DNA of 64,000 nucleotides from an uncultured Bacteroidales bacterium (lineage in GTDB: Bacteria; Bacteroidota; Bacteroidia; Bacteroidales; UBA932): contig CALUPT010000013.1 in assembly GCA_944322715.1 (NCBI GenBank), positions 36,266 to 100,265 of the forward strand, written 5' to 3'. Of this stretch, positions 9,481 through 21,007 are shown in pieces. The position numbers and the translations under genes were made by a program. A model generated the notes under the pieces. The model was not told the origin of the DNA, did not search any database, and worked only from the letters and a program-made list of their open reading frames with translations. Position 1 is the stretch's first letter; every line of letters starts with the position of its first letter.

Positions 9481-10080
9481 ATGGGAAAGGAAAATACGAT
9501 ACCATCAATAATCCAGATCGATGACTGTCTGGTGTCATCGGAAATACTTACGGAATATTTTGCGTGCGACTACGGGAAATGCCGCGGCTGCTGCTGCATT
9601 GTCGGTGACAGCGGCGCTCCTCTTGATGAGTCCGAGCCGGAGGCCATAGAGAAGAACTATCATGTGTTTTCTCCGCTCATGAGGGAGCAGGGCAGGGCGG
9701 CGGTGGATGAGAAAGGCTTCTTCGAGATAGACAGGGATGGAGACATGGTCACTCCTCTCGTTCCCGGAAGCGAAGAATGTGCATATACATGCTTCGACAG
9801 GGATGGGAACTGTTTCTGTGCCATCGAGCGCAAGTGGTTCGAGGGGAAGGGTGATTTCCGCAAGCCCATATCCTGCTGGCTGTATCCGATAAGGGTGTCG
9901 GTGCTGGGCAACGGGATGCGGGCCCTCAACCTGCACAGGTGGGAGATATGCAAGGATGCCTTTGAAAAGGGCAGGAGAGAGAATATCAGGGTGTTCGAGT
10001 TTCTCGAGAAGCCTATTGTCCGTTGTTTCGGGCAAGAGTTCTTTCAAGCCCTGAAGCAATGCGCAGAACATCCTTTCTGA
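9481..10080 (+). CDS. DUF3109 family cysteine-rich protein
   Basis: A 199-residue protein of the DUF3109 type, common in Bacteroidota. It has conserved Cys clusters that probably bind metal: CDYGKCRGCC followed by GDSGAPLDESE, then CAYTCFDRDGNCFCAIE, and PISCWLYPIRV. The start at 9481 (MGKENT) is chosen because homologous proteins begin shortly before IQIDDCLVS; an ATG 51 bp upstream adds an unconvincing extension. The function is unknown. The 3' end overlaps the convergent gene by 68 bp. Confidence 0.82.
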   Translation: MGKENTIPSIIQIDDCLVSSEILTEYFACDYGKCRGCCCIVGDSGAPLDESEPEAIEKNYHVFSPLMREQGRAAVDEKGFFEIDRDGDMVTPLVPGSEECAYTCFDRDGNCFCAIERKWFEGKGDFRKPISCWLYPIRVSVLGNGMRALNLHRWEICKDAFEKGRRENIRVFEFLEKPIVRCFGQEFFQALKQCAEHPF

Positions 10081-10483
10081 GGCCTTCCACGGTCACTCCT
10101 TCTCCTGTCGAGGCGATGGTAATCCTGTCCTCGTACATTCTGGAGATACGGCTGACGGTCCCGTTGTGCCTGAATGTCATCAGACCCGGCCTGGCCTTTT
10201 CAAGGCTGTAGTAGTGGTTCTCCATGTATTTCTTTATTTCACCCCTGTTGTCATCCCAGCTGCCTTCCATTGCGGCAGTCCGGCTGACATATCCTATTTT
10301 CGGATAGAAAGCGGCCACAACGGCAAAAAGGAGGGCTATCTGCCACAGGGCATCGTATCCGTTCCGGAACATTGTGCCGATATCCGGCTCGACGGCCTTT
10401 ATCAGCACCAGAAGCGCCATTATTATCACGATAAGGACGGACAGATAGATAAAATATTTTACGGATCTGATGAAATATCGCAT
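10013..10483 (-). CDS. Small membrane protein of unknown function
   Basis: A protein of about 156 residues. Two hydrophobic segments lie near the N-terminus (YFIYLSVLIVIIMALLVLI and ALWQIALLFAVVAAFY), followed by a soluble C-terminal domain. I do not recognise the family. The start at 10483 (MRYFIRS) is preferred over an upstream ATG at 10501, which lies only about 6 bp from the likely -7 box. Its last 68 bp overlap the 3' end of the convergent DUF3109 gene. Confidence 0.6.
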   Translation of the reverse strand: MRYFIRSVKYFIYLSVLIVIIMALLVLIKAVEPDIGTMFRNGYDALWQIALLFAVVAAFYPKIGYVSRTAAMEGSWDDNRGEIKKYMENHYYSLEKARPGLMTFRHNGTVSRISRMYEDRITIASTGEGVTVEGLRKDVLRIASGLERTLARNNGQ

Positions 10484-10506
10484 GCGACAACTGTTTTGCA
10501 TTTCTG

Positions 10507-10514
10507 CAAATATA
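10507..10514 (-). promoter_or_regulatory. Probable -7 box for the small membrane protein gene
   Basis: The minus strand reads TATATTTG, matching TAnnTTTG, 24 bp upstream of the chosen start at 10483. No clear -33 element. Confidence 0.4.
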
Positions 10515-10533
10515 CACTTTTTTAAAATATTCG

Positions 10534-10541
10534 TATATTTG
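10534..10541 (+). promoter_or_regulatory. Probable -7 box for the coiled-coil protein gene
   Basis: TATATTTG matches TAnnTTTG. It lies upstream of the ATG at 10598 and 6 bp before an alternative in-frame start at 10547, which argues for the later start. Confidence 0.45.
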
Positions 10542-10597
10542 TACGATTGAGTTATGGAACTTGTGCATCCCCGTGGTGCCGTAAACTTTTTTTTGTC

Positions 10598-11506
10598 ATG
10601 GAAGATAACAGAATGATTGAACAGGGTCAGGACTGGAACCCGGACCAGGAAGCAGGGTTGAAAAAGACCATGTATATCCTTGCCGCAGTGGCCGCTGTCC
10701 TGCTGGTGGCGCTTGCTGCAGTGTGGATCGAAAGGTCATCCCTCGTCAAGGAACTGAAGGTCGAGAAAGAGGACCTTACCAAGGAGATGATTGCGCTCCA
10801 GAATGACTATGCCGGCCTGTCATCGGATTATGAATCAATCAATATGCAGCTGGATTCCTCCCGCGAGGAGGTGTCGCAGCTGATCGAGAGGATCAAGAAG
10901 ACGGAGGCGACCAACAGGACCAAGATACGCCAGTACGAAAGGGAACTCGGTACCCTCAGGAGCATAATGAAGAACTATATCGTCCAGATAGACTCCCTCA
11001 ATACCCTCAACCGGAAGCTGACTGCGGATGCCGCTGCAGCACGCAGGGAGGCTGCGGAGAGCAGAAGACAGAACGAGGAGCTGAACAAGGCTGTCGAGAG
11101 CCTTTCCGGACAGGTGGCAGCCGGTTCGGTCATAAAGGGTCGCGGTATCAGGCTGGATGCCTACAATGCATCCAACAGGATTACTGACAGAAGCAGCAGG
11201 GTGGTGCGTCTCATGACTACCCTGAGCCTGGTGGAGAACGAGCTTGCGGAGAAGGGTCCCGTCAGGGTCTATATTCAGGTCAAGGATCCTGATGGCGTGC
11301 TTCTTACGAACGGGACAAGCAAGGAATTCCTGTTGGATGGCGAGCCTTTGATGGCATCCGCGTCAAGGGAAGTCGACTATCAGGGCTCGGAAGTCGAGCT
11401 CAGCATCTATCTCAATGACATTCCGGACTACGTGAAAGGCATCTATACCGTGGAGGCGTTCACAGAGAAAGGCAGTCTCGGCACAGCGGAACTGATGCTC
11501 AGATAG
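10598..11506 (+). CDS. Single-pass membrane protein with long coiled coil
   Basis: A 302-residue protein. A short cytoplasmic N-terminus is followed by one membrane segment (TMYILAAVAAVLLVALAAVW, about residues 25-45). A long heptad-rich coiled coil of about 130 residues follows (SSLVKELKVEKEDLTKEM through NEELNKAVESLSGQV), then a beta-rich C-terminal domain. This layout is common in conserved Bacteroidota envelope proteins of unknown function. The start at 10598 (MEDNRM) is preferred because the upstream extension at 10547 lies on top of the likely promoter. An intrinsic terminator follows. Confidence 0.7.
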   Translation: MEDNRMIEQGQDWNPDQEAGLKKTMYILAAVAAVLLVALAAVWIERSSLVKELKVEKEDLTKEMIALQNDYAGLSSDYESINMQLDSSREEVSQLIERIKKTEATNRTKIRQYERELGTLRSIMKNYIVQIDSLNTLNRKLTADAAAARREAAESRRQNEELNKAVESLSGQVAAGSVIKGRGIRLDAYNASNRITDRSSRVVRLMTTLSLVENELAEKGPVRVYIQVKDPDGVLLTNGTSKEFLLDGEPLMASASREVDYQGSEVELSIYLNDIPDYVKGIYTVEAFTEKGSLGTAELMLR

Positions 11507-11528
11507 ATACCGTATCGTGAAATCCGAC

Positions 11529-11564
11529 GGGCGGCCCAAAGCTTTTGAGCCGCCCTCATTTTTT
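11529..11564 (+). terminator. Intrinsic terminator just upstream of hemW
   Basis: GGGCGGC (11529-11535) pairs with GCCGCCC (11549-11555), with extra CAAA/TTTG pairing in the loop, followed by a T-rich tract TCATTTTTTG. It ends only about 9 bp before the hemW start codon. Confidence 0.75.
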
Positions 11565-11572
11565 GATATTGT

Positions 11573-12907
11573 GTGATATACATACACATTCCATACTGCA
11601 GGAGTTTCTGCACCTATTGTGATTTCTATTCCGTAATACCGCAGTGCGGTTACGGCCGGTTCGCCGATGCCGTATGTGCCGAAATAGGCGCGAGGGAGGA
11701 AGAGATCAGGGCATCCGTGTCCCATGCACGGACTGACAATGTATCTTCCTGTGGACCCAATACACTGTATATGGGCGGCGGCACCCCGTCCGTCATGCCC
11801 GCAGAGACTGTCGGAAGGATTGTTGCGGCTTGCAGGAAAGCCCTTTCGGGCATGGAGGAATGCAGTTGCGGAGGCGGTCCTTTTGAGGAATTTACGGTGG
11901 AAGTCAATCCTGATGATATCGTGCAGAAGGGGCACGGATATGTGGAGGCGCTTCTCGGCCTCGGAGTGACAAGGGTGAGCATGGGGGTCCAGTCCCTTGA
12001 TGACAGGGTCCTGAAATGGATGAACCGCAGGCATGATGCTTCTTCCGCACGCAAGGCTTACCGTATCCTGAAGGAGTCCGGTGTGGAGAATACAGGCATA
12101 GACCTGATATTCGGCTATGATGCCGGCAGCATTGTCCTGCCGGATGGGATTGCCTGGAATGGCCGGGATGCGGAAAAATACTGGTCCGGAATGATAGAGG
12201 CCGCATTGGATATATCGGGGGATGGTTCTCTGCCGAAGCATGTCTCGGCATACCAGCTTTCCATTGAGGATGGAAGCGTCCTTGCCGGAATGGTCAGGGA
12301 CGGATTTTACTCCGAGCCTCCGGAAGAGGAATGCGCAAGGCAATATGACCGGTTGTGCGGTATCCTCGCTTCCGCAGGTTATCATCATTATGAAATATCC
12401 AATTTCGCCATGCCGGGTTATGAGGCGAGACACAACAGCGCCTACTGGAGGCATGTCCCCTATGTGGGGATCGGCCCGGCGGCCCACACTCTCTCATTCT
12501 GCGGCGGATGCGAGGTTGTCTCTGCGGCGGCTTCCGGACTTTCTCCGGATGCCGGGAAAGACGGACTGTGGCGCCGCAGTTGGAATGCGGCGGATGTGGA
12601 CGCCTATATCGCGGCAGCTTCATCGGGGGACTGGAACGGCATCCGGGAGTCGGAGTCACTGACGCGGGAGCAGTACAGGGAGGAGGAGATCATGCTCGGT
12701 CTCCGCACTGACAGGGGAGTGCCGGTTTCACTTTTGGCCGGGAATCCGGATTCGGCGGAGAATACGGAAAAACTCCTCCGTGCCGGGGCCCTTGTCCCCG
12801 TCGGAGGAGTCTTTTCCGATAAGGGAGGCTCGGGTCAGGAGCCTCGCCTTCGTATTCCTGAAGACCGGTTTTTCGTGTCGGATGACATTATTGCCGGACT
12901 TCTGTAA
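11573..12907 (+). CDS. hemW: Radical SAM heme chaperone HemW
   Basis: HemW (formerly HemN-like) transfers heme to target proteins. The protein has 444 residues and starts on GTG. The radical-SAM 4Fe-4S motif is CRSFCTYC, with Cys at positions 9, 13 and 16 of the opening IYIHIPYC, which is typical of HemW. GGGTPS, EVNPDD and GVQSLDD motifs follow, with the C-terminal family segment ARHNSAYW...YVGIGPAAH. No TAnnTTTG box is visible between the upstream terminator and the start, so transcription may depend on read-through. Confidence 0.88.
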   Translation: MIYIHIPYCRSFCTYCDFYSVIPQCGYGRFADAVCAEIGAREEEIRASVSHARTDNVSSCGPNTLYMGGGTPSVMPAETVGRIVAACRKALSGMEECSCGGGPFEEFTVEVNPDDIVQKGHGYVEALLGLGVTRVSMGVQSLDDRVLKWMNRRHDASSARKAYRILKESGVENTGIDLIFGYDAGSIVLPDGIAWNGRDAEKYWSGMIEAALDISGDGSLPKHVSAYQLSIEDGSVLAGMVRDGFYSEPPEEECARQYDRLCGILASAGYHHYEISNFAMPGYEARHNSAYWRHVPYVGIGPAAHTLSFCGGCEVVSAAASGLSPDAGKDGLWRRSWNAADVDAYIAAASSGDWNGIRESESLTREQYREEEIMLGLRTDRGVPVSLLAGNPDSAENTEKLLRAGALVPVGGVFSDKGGSGQEPRLRIPEDRFFVSDDIIAGLL

Positions 12908-12917
12908 CCGTTTCCGC

Positions 12918-16061
<3,144 letters not shown>

Positions 16062-17090
16062 TTACAGTATTGTTGCAGTTTTTCCGTCTGTACCGTTCCC
16101 TGCCGCAGGATCCTCCTCCCTGGTCCAGTGTATCCTGATTCCCCGTCTTTCCATCCCCCTGAACCATGTCATCTGCCTTTTCGCGAACCGGTGTATGGCC
16201 GTCGCAAGCCTCTCCTTCATCTGCTGGTAGTCCAGTTCTCCTGTCACGTATTGTGTGACGTATTTGTATTCAAGCCCGTAATAGATGAGGTCTTCCGGCG
16301 AGAGTCCGCTGCCGAGGAGCGAGCGCACCTCCTCTACCATACCCTCGGCAAGTCTGGCATCCAGCCTTCTGTCTATCCTGGCGTTCCTTTCGTCCCTGCT
16401 CACGAGGGTACCTATGTAGAATGTCTTTTTCGGGAGGCAGGAAGTCCGCGCGACAGGATGGCTTTTTTCGTATTCCGCTATCTCTATGGCCCGTATCAGC
16501 CTTTTCCGGGTGTCGTAGTCTGTCGAGTTGTGCAGCCGTTTCAGCGATGCGAGCCTTGCAATGAGAGTGTCCGTGTCCTCCTTCTCCAGTTCCTTTCTCA
16601 GGATGGGGTCGGCAGGAACCTCTGGCAGGGAATATCCGCATGTGGCCGCTTCTATGTACAGCCCGGACCCTCCGCAGAGTATCGGGATGCGGCCCCTTTC
16701 CCTGATATCCTGATATGCGGCCTCGAAATCGCGCTGATATTCGTATATGTTGTATTTCGTGCCAGCCGGGAGAATGTCTATGAGATGGAAGGGGATTTCC
16801 CCGTATTCGTCGAGATCTTTCCCTGTCCCTATCGTCATGCCTCTGTAGACCTGTCTGGAATCCGCGGAAATGATTTCGGCCTTCGCCGTTCCTGCCCTTC
16901 CGAATTCCCTCGCCAGGCTGACCGCATATCTCGTCTTGCCGGATGCCGTCGGCCCGAGCACGCAGACAAGATCCGTCTGGCCATCCATATATGACTGCAG
17001 CAGCCGGCCCGTATCTATCTTTTCGGGCAGTGGCAGGGCGGCCATGTTCCATTCCTTGTCTTTGCGGTCAGTCATCGTCATTCCGGACAA
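16062..17090 (-). CDS. miaA: tRNA dimethylallyltransferase MiaA
   Basis: MiaA adds a dimethylallyl group to A37 of tRNAs reading UNN codons. The P-loop GPTASGKT lies at residues 46-53 of the longest frame. The family motif SADSRQVYRGMTIGTGK follows, and the C-terminal half has LIYYGLEYKYVTQYV and RQMTWFRG. The true start is uncertain: the ATG at 17090 lies only about 13 bp after the -7 box, and in-frame Met codons exist at 17081, 17075 and 17045. It is the first gene of a two-gene run with the GH2 enzyme. Confidence 0.92.
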   Translation of the reverse strand: MSGMTMTDRKDKEWNMAALPLPEKIDTGRLLQSYMDGQTDLVCVLGPTASGKTRYAVSLAREFGRAGTAKAEIISADSRQVYRGMTIGTGKDLDEYGEIPFHLIDILPAGTKYNIYEYQRDFEAAYQDIRERGRIPILCGGSGLYIEAATCGYSLPEVPADPILRKELEKEDTDTLIARLASLKRLHNSTDYDTRKRLIRAIEIAEYEKSHPVARTSCLPKKTFYIGTLVSRDERNARIDRRLDARLAEGMVEEVRSLLGSGLSPEDLIYYGLEYKYVTQYVTGELDYQQMKERLATAIHRFAKRQMTWFRGMERRGIRIHWTREEDPAAGNGTDGKTATIL

Positions 17091-17103
17091 AATACGAAAT
17101 GTA

Positions 17104-17111
17104 CAAATTTA
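17104..17111 (-). promoter_or_regulatory. Probable -7 box of miaA
   Basis: The minus strand reads TAAATTTG, matching TAnnTTTG. It implies a very short leader if the 17090 start is used. Confidence 0.45.
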
Positions 17112-17155
17112 AGACTATTGTCCGAATAAAAAAATCATGGATGACGAAATTTTAG

Positions 17156-17163
17156 TACCTTTG
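17156..17163 (+). promoter_or_regulatory. Probable -7 box of lgt
   Basis: TACCTTTG matches TAnnTTTG. Because it lies inside the longest possible lgt frame (ATG at 17137), it supports the internal start at 17197. Confidence 0.5.
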
Positions 17164-17196
17164 TGTCTTCGAAGTCAGTCAAAAAACGGAAACGAG

Positions 17197-18162
17197 ATGC
17201 TGGATATGCTGTATGTCAACTGGAATGTGGATCCTGAGATTTTCCATATCGGGGCTCTCTCGATCAGGTGGTATTCCATACTGTTCGTAGCGGGTTTCGT
17301 GCTCGGATGGTTCATTTTCAAATGGTTCTTCAAAAGGGAAGGAGTACCGGTGAAGCTCCTCGACCCCCTGCTGTATACCTTGCTGATAGGCACTATCGTT
17401 GGGGCGAGGCTCGGGCACTGCATCTTCTATCAGCCTGAATATTATTTCGGGAGCTGGAAAGGTTTCTGGGAGATTTTCATGCCGTGGAAAGGCGGGCTTG
17501 CAAGCCACGGGGGCACTATAGCCCTGATCCTTGCAATGTGGTGGTTCGCCCATCATTACGGAAGGAAATACAATTTCGACTTTCTCTGGATACTCGACCA
17601 TCTCTGCATCCCTGTATGTTTTGCCGGGATGTTCATCCGTCTGGGGAACCTGTTCAATTCGGAGATATACGGGGATGTGACCAGCCTTCCGTGGGGGTTC
17701 ATCTTCCTGAGGAACGGGGAGACCCTTCCTCACCACCCTACGCAGCTCTATGAGGCATTGAGCTATCTGATTCTCGGGCTTGTGCTCATCGGACTGTACA
17801 GGTACAGGCTTGAAAAAATGAAAAGGGGCTCATTCATAGGGATATTCTTCATAGTGCTTTTCGGGATGCGTTTCCTGATAGAGTTCATCAAGGAGCCCCA
17901 GGTCGGTTTCGAGGAGAATATGGTGCTGAATATGGGACAGCTGCTTAGCATACCTTTCATAATAGCGGGTATATGCCTTTTGATATACAGCCAGATAAGG
18001 AACCAGCCCGCAATGACGGTCCCTCAGGAGAAGCGCAGGCCGCAGCAGACACATTATGCGCATGGCACGTCCGGGCCGGCTGCTGTTTCCGGCTCCACAT
18101 CCGTGCAGGGGAGGTCTGGACGGAGCGGAATTTCAGGAAAGCAGGAAAGACAGGGCAGATGA
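17197..18162 (+). CDS. lgt: Prolipoprotein diacylglyceryl transferase Lgt
   Basis: Lgt transfers diacylglycerol from phosphatidylglycerol to the lipobox Cys of prolipoproteins, the first step of lipoprotein maturation. It is an integral inner-membrane protein with about seven hydrophobic segments. HGGTIALILAMWW and the Lgt signature IRLGNLFNSEIYG are present. The start at 17197 (MLDMLYVNW) fits homologues and leaves room for the upstream -7 box. The tail after about residue 285 is a low-complexity Q/G/S extension. The stop is 1 bp from the next gene's ATG. Confidence 0.92.
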   Translation: MLDMLYVNWNVDPEIFHIGALSIRWYSILFVAGFVLGWFIFKWFFKREGVPVKLLDPLLYTLLIGTIVGARLGHCIFYQPEYYFGSWKGFWEIFMPWKGGLASHGGTIALILAMWWFAHHYGRKYNFDFLWILDHLCIPVCFAGMFIRLGNLFNSEIYGDVTSLPWGFIFLRNGETLPHHPTQLYEALSYLILGLVLIGLYRYRLEKMKRGSFIGIFFIVLFGMRFLIEFIKEPQVGFEENMVLNMGQLLSIPFIIAGICLLIYSQIRNQPAMTVPQEKRRPQQTHYAHGTSGPAAVSGSTSVQGRSGRSGISGKQERQGR

Positions 18163-18163
18163 T

Positions 18164-18937
18164 ATGGTAAGGGCGGTTTTTTTCGATATAGATGGGACAC
18201 TGGTCAGTTTCAGGACGCATGTCATATCGGATGCATCCATAAGATGTCTGGACAGGCTCAGGGCTCAGGGTATCAGGGTCTTCATCGCCAGCGGCAGGCA
18301 CAAGGTTTTTATGGACAATCTGAAAGACTATCCATTCGATGGCTATATATGTATGAACGGCTCCCTTGTGTATGCAGATGGGAGGTTGCTGTACAGCAAT
18401 CCGATGGATATGGAGGAAGCCGGACTGCTCGCCCGTCTGCTGGATGATGGCGGGGTGTCTTGTGTGGCTTACAGCGAGAGCCGTGTCAGTATGACCGCAA
18501 TGGATGCCAAGGCGATGCACGTGCTGGAATCGCTCTCGATTTCCCCTGTTCCTCCGGTGAGTATGGCCGAGGCGGCGGAAGAGCCGCTGTACCAGTACAC
18601 CCCGGTGCTGGATGATGAGACTTTCGGGCGGCTTCTCGCTCCGTATATGAAAAAGACTGTAGCCACGCGATGGCATCCGGACTTTGTGGATATAGTGCCA
18701 TCGGGCAGTTCCAAGGCCGAGGGGATAAGGCAGATTGCAGGCTATTATGGCATCGGTATGGAAGATACGGTGGCTTTCGGCGATGGGGGCAATGACATTC
18801 CGATGCTCGAAGCCGTCGGTACAGGAGTGGCGATGGGGAATGCTGCCGATGAGGTCAAGGCCCACGCCGACTATGTCACATCTTCGGTGGATGATGAAGG
18901 TGTGGCGGCTGCGCTCCGGCATCTCGGCCTGCTGTAA
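18164..18937 (+). CDS. Cof-type HAD-IIB sugar-phosphate phosphatase-like protein
   Basis: A 257-residue haloacid-dehalogenase superfamily hydrolase of the Cof/YbiV type, acting on small phosphorylated metabolites in the cytoplasm. Motif I is FFDIDGTLV, with the Asp nucleophile at the very N-terminus; motif II is FIASGR; motif IV is AFGDGGNDIPMLEAVG. The start at 18164 (MVRAVFFDID) is chosen because motif I normally begins within ten residues of the N-terminus; the longer frame overlaps lgt. It is coupled to lgt with a 1-bp gap. The exact substrate is unknown. Confidence 0.87.
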   Translation: MVRAVFFDIDGTLVSFRTHVISDASIRCLDRLRAQGIRVFIASGRHKVFMDNLKDYPFDGYICMNGSLVYADGRLLYSNPMDMEEAGLLARLLDDGGVSCVAYSESRVSMTAMDAKAMHVLESLSISPVPPVSMAEAAEEPLYQYTPVLDDETFGRLLAPYMKKTVATRWHPDFVDIVPSGSSKAEGIRQIAGYYGIGMEDTVAFGDGGNDIPMLEAVGTGVAMGNAADEVKAHADYVTSSVDDEGVAAALRHLGLL

Positions 18938-19003
18938 TGCGGCAATTTCCGTATCAGTTTCCTGTATGGCCGGTTTCCTGGTATGAAATCCGATTATAAA
19001 TGT

Positions 19004-19011
19004 TATATTTG
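19004..19011 (+). promoter_or_regulatory. Probable -7 box of trxA
   Basis: TATATTTG matches TAnnTTTG, about 35 bp before the trxA start. The -33 region is not convincing. Confidence 0.45.
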
Positions 19012-19040
19012 TAACCGGAAATTTTTGTTTTAAAAACCAG

Positions 19041-19361
19041 ATGATTATGGAACAGATTGTAACAGATGCAAATTTTGCGGAGATTATAGGTGGCGGCAAG
19101 CCGGTAATGGTGGATTTCTGGGCAACATGGTGCGGCCCGTGCCGTATGATTGCACCTTTGGTAGAGGAACTTGCCTCTGAGTACGATGGCAAGGTCGTCA
19201 TAGGGAAGTGCAATGTGGATGAGAACCAGGAAGTGCCGATGAAATACGGCATCAGGAACATCCCGACCCTGCTGTTTTTCAAGAACGGGGAACTGGTTGA
19301 CAGGATGGTCGGTGCCGCTTCCAAGGCCGACATCGCGAAGAAACTGGATACATTGCTTTAA
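19041..19361 (+). CDS. trxA: Thioredoxin
   Basis: A classic cytoplasmic thioredoxin of 106 residues that reduces protein disulfides. The redox site is WCGPC in the context MVDFWATWCGPCRM, and the cis-Pro is in IRNIPTLLFF. ATG at 19047 (MEQIV) is an equally plausible start. It has its own promoter and is separated from the preceding phosphatase by about 100 bp. Confidence 0.95.
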   Translation: MIMEQIVTDANFAEIIGGGKPVMVDFWATWCGPCRMIAPLVEELASEYDGKVVIGKCNVDENQEVPMKYGIRNIPTLLFFKNGELVDRMVGAASKADIAKKLDTLL

Positions 19362-19381
19362 CCCTTTAATCCCGTCTGACT

Positions 19382-20017
19382 ATGAAAAGGTTTCTGGGTT
19401 TGATGGCGGTTTCCGTCCTGCTTCTTGCCGGGACAGCCGGTTCCATGGCGCAGAGCCGTTATGGAGTGATAGGAGGCGTGACTTTCTCCACATCGAGAAT
19501 AAGCGACCTCAACAGGGCTTCCATGACACAATGGCATGGAGGTTTCACCTATAAGCTGGATCTGCCTCTCGGGTTTTCTCTCCAGCCTTCCCTTGTCTAT
19601 AATGCCAAGGGGGCGAAGATGAAAGGCCAGGACTTCAATATCAGGATGAGCTATCTTGAACTTCCGGTGTCCCTGCAGTGGGGGCCGGATCTTCTGGTGT
19701 TCAGGCCGTTCCTTGATGTCACTCCCTATATAGGCTATGCCATCGGCAACAGGATGTCTGCCGCCGGTGTGGAGGAGGAAGGCCGTAACCAGTGGGCCGG
19801 GCTCAACAGGTTCGAATACGGTATAGGCCTGGGTATAGGTCTGGAAATCTGGCGCTTCCAGGTGATAGGCCGGTACAACTGGAACCTCGGGCCTCTTTCC
19901 AATGCGGATGCCGCGATGCAGGGCGGTTTCGTGCCGTTTATCAATTCGGCATTCTCGCAAAGCAACTTCGGAGGGTTCACCCTTTCTCTGGCAATCCTTT
20001 TCGGAGGCGGCAAATAG
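19382..20017 (+). CDS. Outer-membrane beta-barrel protein (PorT/OmpW-like size)
   Basis: A protein of 211 residues with a signal peptide ending at GTAGSMAQ. It contains alternating beta strands typical of a small barrel: GVIGGVTFSTS, LPLGFSLQPSLVYNAKG, YLELPVSLQWG, YGIGLGIGLEIW and GFTLSLAILFGGG. This is the layout of Bacteroidota outer-membrane beta-barrel proteins. The function is unknown. It begins a tight run through trmB, and its stop is immediately followed by the ATG of the next gene. Confidence 0.75.
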   Translation: MKRFLGLMAVSVLLLAGTAGSMAQSRYGVIGGVTFSTSRISDLNRASMTQWHGGFTYKLDLPLGFSLQPSLVYNAKGAKMKGQDFNIRMSYLELPVSLQWGPDLLVFRPFLDVTPYIGYAIGNRMSAAGVEEEGRNQWAGLNRFEYGIGLGIGLEIWRFQVIGRYNWNLGPLSNADAAMQGGFVPFINSAFSQSNFGGFTLSLAILFGGGK

Positions 20018-21007
20018 ATGGATCTGAACAGGTTGAAATCATTCCTCGGAGAGGACTGGACAAGGGTCGAGGCAAGGATCGGGGAGCAGCTCAGGAGCGA
20101 CATAGATGTCCTGAACATGACAAACTCCAGGATTCTGGAGCATTCGGGCAAGCAGTTGAGGCCTCTGCTGGCCCTGCTCGTTGCAAGGGCGTGTTCGGGA
20201 GGGAGGCTGACGGATGCCGGCATATCATACGCGGCTGCCGCCGAACTTCTTCACAATGCGACGCTTCTGCATGATGATGTGGCCGACAGCAGCGACCAGC
20301 GGAGGGGAGTCCCGACGATAAGGTCCCTCATGGGGCCGTCCGTGTCGGTGCTTGTCGGGGATTTCTGGTTAGTCAGGGCTATGGAATGCATTCTGGGATG
20401 CGACACTCCACTGGACGGCCGGGTGATCAGGCTCTTTTCGCGGACATTGAGCGATCTTGCTGAAGGCGAGATGTTCCAGCTGCAGAAAGCGGAGACCTGC
20501 GACACTGACGAGGAAGATTACGGCAGGATAATATTCAACAAGACCGCCTCCCTTTTCGAGGCGGCCGCCGTGTCAGCAGCCATTTCAGTGAACGCATCGC
20601 AGGAGCAGGAGCAGGCTGTGCGGATCTATGCGGTCTCCCTGGGAATGGCGTTCCAGATAAGGGATGACATATTCGACTATTCCCCATCCTCTTCCCAGGT
20701 GGGCAAGCCGGTAGGCGTGGACATCCTGGAGCAGAAGATGACCCTTCCTCTGCTGGGGGCGTTGCGTAATGCGGGTGCGGATGAGGGCGCGGACATACGG
20801 CAGAAGGTCAGGGATATCCGGTCCAATCCGGGATACAGGGATGAGATCATGGCTTTCGTGCGGACGCACAGGGGGATAGAATATGCCACAAAACGGCTCG
20901 GAGAGTATATCGACAAGGCTGTCAAGGCTTTGGAAGTCCTGCCGGACAGCAGGGAGAAGGACTTCCTTGCGGAGATAGCGGACTATGTAGGAAAAAGGCT
21001 GTCATGA
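20018..21007 (+). CDS. Trans-polyprenyl diphosphate synthase
   Basis: This enzyme elongates isoprenoid diphosphates, most likely to the menaquinone side chain. The two Asp-rich motifs are DDVAD (Asp86-Asp90, in LLHDDVADSSDQRRG) and RDDIFDY near residue 218. HSGKQLRPLLALL is the usual upstream motif. Its 329 residues are normal for the octaprenyl/hexaprenyl group; chain length cannot be judged here. The 3' end overlaps holB by 4 bp, indicating translational coupling. Confidence 0.9.
   Translation: MDLNRLKSFLGEDWTRVEARIGEQLRSDIDVLNMTNSRILEHSGKQLRPLLALLVARACSGGRLTDAGISYAAAAELLHNATLLHDDVADSSDQRRGVPTIRSLMGPSVSVLVGDFWLVRAMECILGCDTPLDGRVIRLFSRTLSDLAEGEMFQLQKAETCDTDEEDYGRIIFNKTASLFEAAAVSAAISVNASQEQEQAVRIYAVSLGMAFQIRDDIFDYSPSSSQVGKPVGVDILEQKMTLPLLGALRNAGADEGADIRQKVRDIRSNPGYRDEIMAFVRTHRGIEYATKRLGEYIDKAVKALEVLPDSREKDFLAEIADYVGKRLS

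Noticed and set aside
17137..17196. Upstream extension of lgt
   Set aside because: The -7 box TACCTTTG lies within it and the residues do not look like an Lgt N-terminus.
17957..19333. 458-codon minus-strand open frame across lgt, the HAD gene and trxA
   Set aside because: It spans three well-supported plus-strand genes and two intergenic gaps; the peptide is His/Arg/Pro-rich as expected of a shadow frame.
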